From Clostridia bacterium (lineage in GTDB: Bacteria; Bacillota; Clostridia; Christensenellales; DTU072): DNA of 7,389 nucleotides. The notes under the pieces were generated by a model, which was given only the letters and a program-made list of their open reading frames with translations, was not told the DNA's origin and made no database searches. Of this stretch, positions 1-5,093 are shown one piece after another. Positions within the stretch are counted from its first letter, which is position 1; every line of letters starts with the position of its first letter. A program made the position numbers and the translations under genes. The stretch lies in assembly GCA_028703745.1 (NCBI GenBank), contig JAQVME010000060.1, positions 1 to 7,389 of the forward strand, in the 5' to 3' direction.

Positions 1-1088
1 CCAACGTTATTGCACAAACCACAAATTCCAACTATGTCTATCTCAATGCCGTTTCTAGCGGTGTTGCCGACGCAAAGAAAGTCATCGAGGAAGCTCGCAG
101 CTTGCTTTCACTGTACGGCAAACGGACATATCTTCTACTTGACGAGTGCCACAGGTGGAACAAGGCGCAGTCGGACAGCATGCTTTCCGCTATAGAGAAA
201 GGAGAGATAATATTTATCGGCAGCACCACGGAGAACCCGTATGTCAGCATGACAAAGGCGATAGTCAGCCGTTGCAGGGTATTTGAGTTCTTGCCGCTTG
301 CTGACAGAGATATACGCATAGCCGTCGAAAGAGCGCTAAACGACAAACAGAACGGTTTGGGAATGTACGGCATCACGCTTGATGAGGCGGCATTGAAGCA
401 CCTCATATATGCGTCGAAGGGCGATTTACGCGTTGCTTACAACGCGCTTGAGCTTGCCGTATTGACAACCGACCCCGACAAGGCAGGAATGCTGCACGTT
501 ACTAAAGAAATCATGTCGCAATCCATTCAAAAACCGCCTTTGAGTATAGACGAAAGCATTTATTACGATATGCTGAGCGCCTTTTGCAAGAGTTTGCGCG
601 GAAGTGACGCTGATGCCGCGCTATATTACGCTATGCGGCTCATAAACGCCGGCTGTGACCCCTTGCTTATACTGCGACGGCTCATAGCTCATTCCGCCGA
701 GGACGTGGGACTTGCCGACCCCAATGCGCTTTTACTTTCCGTAAGCGCGCTGACAGCTTATGAAAAAATGGGATTGCCCGAAGGCAGACTGCCAATGTCC
801 GAAGCGATAATTTATGTCTGCAATGCGCCGAAGTCGAATAGCGTGGTAATGGCGCTTCAGGCCGCAGACGAGACCTCGAAGGAAGCTCACGACGTTGTGC
901 CTGTTTATCTTCGCGACACCAATTACAAGTCCGACAAGATAAGCGGCTACAAGTATCCCCACGATTACGGCGGATACGTCGAGCAACAGTATTTGCCCGA
1001 TAGCATAAAAGACAGAATATTTTACCGTCCGTCAAAGAACGGCATGGAAAAGAACTTAGAAATAAAAAAATTCAAGAAGGAGAAATAA
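1..1088 (+). CDS. rarA: Replication-associated recombination protein A (RarA/MgsA), AAA+ ATPase, 5'-truncated by the window edge
   Basis: AAA+ ATPase of the RarA/MgsA/WRNIP1 family, which acts on stalled replication forks and belongs with clamp-loader-like ATPases. The frame is open from the first complete codon at 3, and 361 residues are visible. Family members are usually about 420-450 residues, so some 60-85 N-terminal residues, including Walker A, are off the edge. Visible landmarks in order: LNAVSSGVADAKKVIEEAR (about 45-100); Walker B LLLDECHRWNKAQSD (about 132-176; the family norm is closer to DEIHRFNKAQQD, so Cys and Trp replace Ile and Phe); sensor 1 IGSTTENP (about 216-239); the arginine-finger SRCRVF (about 267-284); then the C-terminal tetramerisation region ending in YKYPHDYGGYVEQQYLPD, a strong RarA signature. 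A TTG at 102 is not a real start, because family homology runs upstream of it. The gene lies 2 nt before rubrerythrin, so co-transcription is likely. Identification is firm. Confidence 0.95.
   Translation, partial: NVIAQTTNSNYVYLNAVSSGVADAKKVIEEARSLLSLYGKRTYLLLDECHRWNKAQSDSMLSAIEKGEIIFIGSTTENPYVSMTKAIVSRCRVFEFLPLADRDIRIAVERALNDKQNGLGMYGITLDEAALKHLIYASKGDLRVAYNALELAVLTTDPDKAGMLHVTKEIMSQSIQKPPLSIDESIYYDMLSAFCKSLRGSDADAALYYAMRLINAGCDPLLILRRLIAHSAEDVGLADPNALLLSVSALTAYEKMGLPEGRLPMSEAIIYVCNAPKSNSVVMALQAADETSKEAHDVVPVYLRDTNYKSDKISGYKYPHDYGGYVEQQYLPDSIKDRIFYRPSKNGMEKNLEIKKFKKEK
1077..1082 (+). promoter_or_regulatory. Ribosome binding site of rubrerythrin
   Basis: AAGGAG lies 8 nt before the ATG at 1091, inside the last codons of rarA. 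It fixes the rubrerythrin start and shows that the gene can be translated independently while sharing the rarA message. Confidence 0.8.
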
Positions 1089-1090
1089 TT

Positions 1091-1630
1091 ATGTTAAAAA
1101 ATCTTACAGGAACAAAAACCGAAAGAAACCTTTGGACAGCTTTTGCCGGAGAGAGCCAGGCGCGTAATAAGTACGACTACTTTGCTTCAAAAGCCAAAAA
1201 AGACGGCTACGAGCAGATAGCGGCATATTTCACTGAGACCGCCGGCAACGAGAAGGAGCATGCCAAGATTTGGTTTAAGAAATTGAACGGCATAGGAACG
1301 ACGATAGAGAACCTTATTTCTGCCGCCGCAGGCGAAAACTATGAATGGACAGAAATGTACGCAGAGTTCGCTAAGGAAGCGCGCGAAGAGGGCTTTGAAG
1401 ATTTGGCAAAGCTTTTCGACGGTGTGGCTGCCATCGAAAAAACCCACGAAGAAAGGTATAATGCGCTACTCGCAAACATCAAGAACGGCGTAGTGTTTTC
1501 CAAACCCGAGAAAGTAGTGTGGGAATGCAGGAACTGCGGCAACCGCGTCTACGGTGACAAGGCTCCCGACATTTGCGACGTGTGCGACCATCCTATGGCA
1601 TATTTCGAAGTCCTGGTAAAAAATTATTAA
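1091..1630 (+). CDS. rbr: Rubrerythrin (diiron peroxidase with C-terminal rubredoxin-like domain)
   Basis: Cytoplasmic non-haem iron peroxidase of anaerobes, reducing hydrogen peroxide to water with electrons passed through its rubredoxin-like domain. It has 179 residues. The N-terminal ferritin-like four-helix domain (about 1-135) carries the expected diiron ligands by comparison with Desulfovibrio vulgaris rubrerythrin: E21 in AGESQARNKY, E54 and H57 in NEKEHAK, E82 and E85 in AGENYEW, and the ExxH pair E116/H119. The C-terminal domain has the FeS4 knuckles C146-x2-C149 and C162-x2-C165. It is about 12 residues shorter than the 191-residue D. vulgaris protein, mainly in the loop after the EKEH helix (after about residue 64). 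The ATG is supported by AAGGAG 8 nt upstream. It sits 2 nt after rarA and 64 nt before an ABC transporter. No PerR-type box was recognised nearby. All key residues are present, so the enzyme is probably functional. Confidence 0.97.
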   Translation: MLKNLTGTKTERNLWTAFAGESQARNKYDYFASKAKKDGYEQIAAYFTETAGNEKEHAKIWFKKLNGIGTTIENLISAAAGENYEWTEMYAEFAKEAREEGFEDLAKLFDGVAAIEKTHEERYNALLANIKNGVVFSKPEKVVWECRNCGNRVYGDKAPDICDVCDHPMAYFEVLVKNY

Positions 1631-1643
1631 TAAAATATTAATC

Positions 1644-1680
1644 TGAATTTCGGGGGCAGAAGAATTGCGCCCGAAATTCA
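1644..1680 (+). terminator. Imperfect hairpin between rubrerythrin and the ABC genes (possible attenuator or mRNA processing element)
   Basis: A 14-nt arm at 1644-1657 pairs with 1667-1680 (TGAATTTCGGG core) with one G-G mismatch (1655/1669) and a 9-nt loop. Only two T residues follow before the AGGAG of the next gene, so it lacks the U-tract of a normal intrinsic terminator on the + strand. The right arm ends 4 nt before that AGGAG (1685-1689). It may be a weak attenuator, a 3' stabiliser of the upstream message, or a fold that affects initiation of the ABC ATPase. The inverted repeat is seen directly; its role is inferred. Confidence 0.4.
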
Positions 1681-1684
1681 TTGT

Positions 1685-1689
1685 AGGAG
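1685..1689 (+). promoter_or_regulatory. Ribosome binding site deciding the ABC ATPase start
   Basis: AGGAG lies 5 nt before the ATG at 1695. It favours this ATG over a TTG ten codons upstream at 1665, which lies inside the loop and right arm of the hairpin and has no Shine-Dalgarno sequence. Confidence 0.75.
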
Positions 1690-1694
1690 AATAT

Positions 1695-2441
1695 ATGATA
1701 GAAATTACCGGTTTAGTAAAAGAATATAACAATAACAAAATCAAAGCCGTAGACAATATATCGTTAAACGTCGAAGGCGGAGAGATTTTTGGCTTTCTCG
1801 GTCCCAACGGAGCGGGAAAGTCCACCACCATAAAATGCCTCACGGGCATTTTGCCCTTTTCACAGGGAAACATAAAGATTTGCGGCATCAACATAAAAGA
1901 CGAACCCGTAAAAGCAAAGATGAATATCGGTTATGTGCCCGACGAGCATATTATTTACGAAGGGTTGACGGGTATTGAATACATCAGCTTCATCGCAGAT
2001 GTGTTTGAGGTACCCGTTGACGAGCGCAAACAAAGAATAGAAAAGTATTCCAGGCTTTTTGAAATGCACGGCAATCTCAATAACAAGATTTCCTCATATT
2101 CCCACGGTATGAAGCAAAAAATCAGCCTCATATCCGCGCTGGTACACGAGCCTAAGGTTTGGGTGCTTGACGAACCAATGACGGGGCTTGACCCGCAGGC
2201 GTCGTACAACCTTAAACAACTCATGGCGGAGCATGCCTCCGCAGGCAACGTTGTGTTCTTTTCGTCGCACGTGCTGGAAGTCGTGCAGAAGGTCTGCACA
2301 AAAGTAGCCATTATCGACAAGGGAAAACTTATCACTATTTGTGATATGAAGGAGCTCAAAGAAAAAAGAGCTGATATGAGCCTTGAGGAACTGTTCCTAA
2401 ATTTGACAAAAAACAGTGGGGCCGACCATGACAACCTATAG
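1695..2441 (+). CDS. ABC transporter ATP-binding protein (ABC-2 exporter type)
   Basis: Cytoplasmic ATPase subunit of an ABC exporter, 248 residues from the ATG with a good RBS. All nucleotide-binding motifs are visible: Walker A GPNGAGKST (36-44), a Q-loop region reading GYVPDE (79-84) with no glutamine, signature SHGMKQK (136-142, a variant of LSGGQ), Walker B VWVLDEP (155-161), D-loop TGLDP (163-167) and H-loop SSH (190-192). The motif set and the downstream partner place it with ABC-2 type export ATPases such as the Ytr/Ecs-like and drug/antimicrobial groups. The substrate cannot be told from the sequence. Its last 14 nt overlap the start of the permease gene, indicating translational coupling and a shared complex at the membrane. 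The hairpin just upstream may modulate its expression. Confidence 0.93.
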   Translation: MIEITGLVKEYNNNKIKAVDNISLNVEGGEIFGFLGPNGAGKSTTIKCLTGILPFSQGNIKICGINIKDEPVKAKMNIGYVPDEHIIYEGLTGIEYISFIADVFEVPVDERKQRIEKYSRLFEMHGNLNNKISSYSHGMKQKISLISALVHEPKVWVLDEPMTGLDPQASYNLKQLMAEHASAGNVVFFSSHVLEVVQKVCTKVAIIDKGKLITICDMKELKEKRADMSLEELFLNLTKNSGADHDNL

Positions 2442-4113
2442 ACAATTCAAAAGCGTTTTCCTGACGATTTTCAGGAATAATTTGAAAAAGACAAAGGGTT
2501 TGGGCGAAAAGAAGGCGCAAAAAATAGCCTCTATGATACTTATAGCGTTCGGACTTGTCACGCTGCTTTCTTATTTTGTGTTTTTTACGGCAATTCTTAC
2601 ACGCTCGGCAATTGCCGGCGGACAGCACGAAAAGCTGCTGTATATGTTTGTGGGAATGTCACAGTTCGCCGTCCTCTTTCTCGGAGCGTTCGCCTCAATG
2701 AGTTATTTATACTTTTCCAAAGACAATCAGCTTCTTGCCTCACTTCCCGTAAGTTCCAAAGCGGTATTTATGGCGAAGTTCGCCATGTCCTATATCGCCG
2801 AGTTCGTAATAGGCGCGCTCGTAATGATACCTACGGTAACTACTTACGGCGTTGTGTGTATTGTCAGCGGCATAAAACTGAACGCAGTATTTTTTATAAC
2901 CGAATTGTTGGGCGTTTTTATCTTCCCGGCAGTGCCGCTGCTATTAATAAGTTTGATTTCTTTGCCGCTTATGTACGTCATGGCGCTTATACGCAAACGC
3001 ACACTCAGTAACGCTATTGCCGTTGGCATAATAATTGTTCTTGTAATGTCGGTTTATTTCGGATTAATCGGCAGCTTTGCAAATATGTCGCAAAATATGC
3101 AGAACGGTGTCATTGCATTGTCTCCTCAGCTTGCAGCATTGCTTAACAACGCGCAAAAAATTACCGTATTTAACAAGCCGTTTATCGACGCAATGCTCGG
3201 TAGGAGTGTGGCGCTTAATATGCTTGTTTATGTTGCCGGCATAATTGTGCTTATGGCGGTGAATATTATGCTATCCTCAATCTTTTATAAAAAAGGCATT
3301 TCCGTAATAATTGAGGGCGATGGCAAACGCGACGCGAATAGGGCAAAAAAAGAACTTGTTTATACCTCAGCCGGGCTTAAATACTCGCTTATACGCAAAG
3401 AGATAAAGACCTTAGCAAATACCCCGATGATGCTGGTTAATTCTCTTATGGGCGTTATTCTGGGTCCTATAATATTAATATTTATGTCAAAATCGGGCTC
3501 GATGAACATAGTCGATAACGCCGCCAGAGCGCAACTTTATTCCATTGGCTTTGTATCGTATTTTGTTTCGCTTATGGTAGGCGCAACAAATCAGGTTGCC
3601 ATGGTAGGCTTTTCCCGGGAGGGACAGAACCTTTTTACGCTCAAGGCCTTGCCTCTTTCTGCCGCAATGCTGGTAAAAATAAAGCTGCTTGTAGCCACGA
3701 TGATGAATGCTCTTACGGTTGTTCTCGTTTCTGTGGTATACTTCGTCATTACTCCCGGCAACAATATAGTGCAAGTGCTTATCATTGCGCTCGTTACTCT
3801 GAGTTGCGGTTTCGGCATAAATTGTCTGGGATTATACAACGACCTCAAGAATCCGAATTTGAAATGGCTGAACGCCAACGAGCTGACAAAAAACAACAAA
3901 AGGGCGCTGAAGCCCATGCTGACGGCTGCGGGAGTGGGTATTTCTTATATGGTTATGGGTATGCTACTGAGTATGCAGGAGGCAATAAATCTGCTTTGGT
4001 CGTACGTGCTGTTTTGCTGCATCAGCTTACTTGCCAATACGTTGCTTGTGATAGTCGGCTACAAAAAGCTGTTTGATAACCCGCAAGAGCTGCTTGACAG
4101 AGTGGAGGGCTGA
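2428..4113 (+). CDS. ABC-2 type transporter permease, about 561 residues
   Basis: Polytopic inner-membrane subunit of the exporter energised by the preceding ATPase. About twelve hydrophobic segments are visible, roughly at 35-57, 71-95, 117-147, 152-168, 169-188, 197-217, 263-287, 335-353, 369-389, 412-441, 447-470 and 497-545 (the last stretch probably two). It appears built from two related halves: an amphipathic motif LLASLPVSSKAVFMAKF (102-118) recurs as LFTLKALPLSAAMLVKIK (402-419), each followed by membrane helices, as in long ABC-2 permeases of Firmicutes. A polar cytoplasmic stretch (about 289-330) joins the halves. I chose the ATG at 2428 rather than the GTG at 2416. The ATG has a weak GGGG 6 nt upstream and overlaps the ATPase gene by 14 nt, so initiation probably depends on coupling. 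The stop is followed after 1 nt by the ruvX start. The substrate is unknown. Confidence 0.88.
   Translation: MTTYRQFKSVFLTIFRNNLKKTKGLGEKKAQKIASMILIAFGLVTLLSYFVFFTAILTRSAIAGGQHEKLLYMFVGMSQFAVLFLGAFASMSYLYFSKDNQLLASLPVSSKAVFMAKFAMSYIAEFVIGALVMIPTVTTYGVVCIVSGIKLNAVFFITELLGVFIFPAVPLLLISLISLPLMYVMALIRKRTLSNAIAVGIIIVLVMSVYFGLIGSFANMSQNMQNGVIALSPQLAALLNNAQKITVFNKPFIDAMLGRSVALNMLVYVAGIIVLMAVNIMLSSIFYKKGISVIIEGDGKRDANRAKKELVYTSAGLKYSLIRKEIKTLANTPMMLVNSLMGVILGPIILIFMSKSGSMNIVDNAARAQLYSIGFVSYFVSLMVGATNQVAMVGFSREGQNLFTLKALPLSAAMLVKIKLLVATMMNALTVVLVSVVYFVITPGNNIVQVLIIALVTLSCGFGINCLGLYNDLKNPNLKWLNANELTKNNKRALKPMLTAAGVGISYMVMGMLLSMQEAINLLWSYVLFCCISLLANTLLVIVGYKKLFDNPQELLDRVEG
4104..4108 (+). promoter_or_regulatory. 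Ribosome binding site deciding the ruvX start
   Basis: GGAGG lies 6 nt before the ATG at 4115, within the last codons of the permease gene. The frame is open 14 codons further upstream to an ATG at 4073, but that codon has no clear Shine-Dalgarno sequence and the added residues do not resemble the RuvX family, whose N-terminus is MRKIAFDVG-like. Confidence 0.8.
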
Positions 4114-4114
4114 T

Positions 4115-4879
4115 ATGCGCAAAATAGCATTCGACGTCGGCGACGTCAGGATAGGCATCGCGACGAGCGACCCGACAGGCATTATAGCAAGCGGCTACGA
4201 AACCTTTACACGCACAAAAAGTCTTGACAAAGATATGAAATATCTTGCATCTGTAGTCAAAGAAAGACAGTGCGACGAAATTATTATCGGATTGCCGCTC
4301 AATATGGACGGTACAGAGGGCAGAAGAGTAGAAATAGTCAGAGAGTTCGGCGAAAAGTTCAAGAAATACGTCGGCATAGATGTATTATATCAAGATGAAA
4401 GGCTGTCCACCGTGTCCGCCGAGAAGGCTTTGATAGAGAGCGGAATGCGCCGCGATAAAAGAAAAACTGTGATAGACAAGGTAGCCGCGTCGATAATACT
4501 TCAAAGCTACCTCGACAAAATAAATACAAGGAGCAAAAACAAAATGAAAGATGAAAAGAATGATGTAATCAATGATGTAACGAATGATGAAAACGATGTA
4601 GAAATGATTGAGGAAGACGAGGTTGTCACCTTGACCGACGATGACGGCAAGGATACCGACTTCTATGTCCTCGCAGAACTTGACTACAAAGATAAGTGGT
4701 ACATTTATCTTGAGCCGGTGGAGCTTAACGAAGAGTATGAAGAGGGCGAAATAATCATATTCGAGCTGGGCGAAAACGAAGAGGGCGAGGAGATCTTTAT
4801 TCCAATAAAAGACGAAAAGCTGCTTCAAGAAGTATTCGAACTGTTTATGAGCGAAATGGAAACGGGCGACGAGGAATAA
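4115..4879 (+). CDS. ruvX: RuvX/YqgF (YrrK) Holliday-junction-resolvase-like domain fused in frame to a DUF1292 (YrzB-like) domain
   Basis: A single 254-residue frame holding two families normally encoded by adjacent genes in Firmicutes. Residues 1 to about 143 are a complete YqgF/RuvX RNase H-fold protein, implicated in Holliday-junction resolution and in pre-16S rRNA 5' maturation. They include FDVGDVRIGIA with D7, GLPLNMDG (59-66), DERLST with D94/E95 (94-99), and the C-terminal DKVAASIILQSYLD with D121. Residues from about 168 to 250 match DUF1292: EVVTLTDDDG, YVLAELDYKDKWYIYLEPVE, EEGEEIFIPIKDEKLLQEVFELF. Between them lies an acidic low-complexity linker (144-167, repeated NDV). M144 is the natural start of a stand-alone DUF1292 protein and has its own Shine-Dalgarno. 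The product may be one fusion, a fusion plus a separate DUF1292 protein, or two proteins if an extra A in the run at 4517-4520 is an error. It sits 1 nt after the permease instead of the usual alaS-ireB context. Domain calls are firm; the fusion is less certain. Confidence 0.9.
   Translation: MRKIAFDVGDVRIGIATSDPTGIIASGYETFTRTKSLDKDMKYLASVVKERQCDEIIIGLPLNMDGTEGRRVEIVREFGEKFKKYVGIDVLYQDERLSTVSAEKALIESGMRRDKRKTVIDKVAASIILQSYLDKINTRSKNKMKDEKNDVINDVTNDENDVEMIEEDEVVTLTDDDGKDTDFYVLAELDYKDKWYIYLEPVELNEEYEEGEIIIFELGENEEGEEIFIPIKDEKLLQEVFELFMSEMETGDEE
4528..4546 (+). promoter_or_regulatory. Internal ribosome binding site and in-frame start for the DUF1292 part
   Basis: AAGGAG (4528-4533) is followed after 10 nt by an ATG (4544-4546), codon 144 of the fused frame. 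The spacing is slightly long but usable. The ATG marks the point where RuvX homology ends and the acidic DUF1292 leader begins, so it looks like the retained start of an ancestral separate yrzB-like gene; from it a 111-residue protein would be made. The signal is visible; its use is inferred. Confidence 0.55.
4559..4594 (+). repeat. Three tandem 12-nt repeats in the RuvX-DUF1292 linker
   Basis: Three consecutive 12-nt units start AATGATG and are in register with codons, encoding NDVI, NDVT and NDEN (residues 149-160). Units 1 and 2 agree at 10 of 12 positions, units 2 and 3 at 9 of 12. Unit changes would lengthen or shorten the acidic linker without shifting the frame. Confidence 0.6.
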
Positions 4880-4910
4880 CCGTACCTAACACTATTATCA
4901 TAGATCATGT

Positions 4911-4940
4911 AAAAAATTCAGGCGAATGCTTGGATTTTTT
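4911..4940 (+). terminator. Strong intrinsic terminator, probably bidirectional in form
   Basis: Arm 4911-4923 pairs with 4928-4940 over 13 bp (two G-U pairs) around the 4-nt loop GAAT. The stem ends in six A-T pairs, so a T6 run closes the structure, followed by CATTTACTT. It lies 32 nt after the stop of the ruvX-DUF1292 frame and no gene faces it, so it most likely ends the upstream transcript. The A6/T6 flanks would let it work on either strand. Confidence 0.8.
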
Positions 4941-4982
4941 CATTTACTTAAAATATTTTTCCTTTTATTATTTTTTTTACTT

Positions 4983-5003
4983 ATATTAAATTTTTTTTAA
5001 GCG
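4983..5003 (+). promoter_or_regulatory. A+T-rich UP-element-like stretch upstream of the lipoprotein promoter
   Basis: Directly before the -35 box, an ATTAAA stretch runs into eight T residues (4991-4998) and then AAGCG. A second T8 run lies 20 nt further upstream (4971-4978). Such tracts resemble UP elements or curved promoter DNA, but the whole intergenic region is A+T-rich, so this is weak evidence. Confidence 0.35.
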
Positions 5004-5032
5004 TTGCAATAGTGCTTCTTTTATTGTATACT
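5004..5032 (+). promoter_or_regulatory. Sigma-A type promoter of the lipoprotein gene
   Basis: The -35 box TTGCAA (5004-5009, 4 of 6 to TTGACA) and the -10 box TATACT (5027-5032, 5 of 6 to TATAAT) are separated by exactly 17 nt. The expected start is near 5038-5040, giving a leader of about 55 nt before the ATG at 5094. Its place after a terminator and before a lone large gene supports the call. Confidence 0.7.
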
Positions 5033-5046
5033 TTAAGATAAAGTAT
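5028..5046 (+). promoter_or_regulatory. Perfect palindrome over the -10 box and start site, candidate operator
   Basis: ATACTTTA (5028-5035) and its exact reverse complement TAAAGTAT (5039-5046) flank a 3-nt centre. The repeat covers most of the -10 box and the predicted transcription start, where a dimeric repressor would block RNA polymerase. It does not match a regulator box I recognise. An A+T-rich palindrome of this size can arise by chance. Confidence 0.4.
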
Positions 5047-5083
5047 TATGACTTAATAGTATAGATTTACTTTTAGATATATG

Positions 5084-5088
5084 AGGAG
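5084..5088 (+). promoter_or_regulatory. Ribosome binding site of the lipoprotein gene
   Basis: AGGAG lies 5 nt before the ATG at 5094. It decides the start against an out-of-frame ATG at 5081, which would overlap the Shine-Dalgarno itself and gives only a short frame of 68 codons. Confidence 0.8.
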
Positions 5089-5093
5089 ACGCT

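Noticed and set aside
1665..1694. TTG-started extension of the ABC ATPase by ten codons
   Set aside because: The stretch is part of the intergenic hairpin, lacks a Shine-Dalgarno sequence and adds residues not typical of ABC ATPases. The ATG at 1695 has AGGAG 5 nt upstream.
2416..2427. GTG start for the permease, four codons upstream
   Set aside because: The ATG at 2428 is more usual and has GGGG at a workable distance. The difference is only four residues, so either remains possible, but no site supports the GTG better.
1955..2434. 159-codon minus-strand open frame opposite the ABC ATPase
   Set aside because: The + strand encodes all conserved ABC motifs here. The antisense translation is Ser- and Cys-rich with no recognisable domain.
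3804..4076. 90-codon + strand frame overlapping the permease 3' part
   Set aside because: It is out of frame with the permease, which shows clear membrane helices here. The alternative product is charged, without family features or a ribosome binding site.
4073..4114. N-terminal extension of RuvX from an ATG inside the permease gene
   Set aside because: The 14 extra residues do not fit the RuvX family N-terminus, and GGAGG is well placed for the ATG at 4115.
4133..4147. Two GACGTC palindromes in direct repeat at the start of ruvX
   Set aside because: They are explained by the codons for the conserved DVGDV motif and have no other sign of function.
4941..5000. T-rich tracts as a possible origin, curved-DNA element or AT-rich repeat
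   Set aside because: No iterons, DnaA-box cluster or repeated unit were seen. The composition fits ordinary A+T-rich intergenic DNA and at most an UP-like element next to the promoter.
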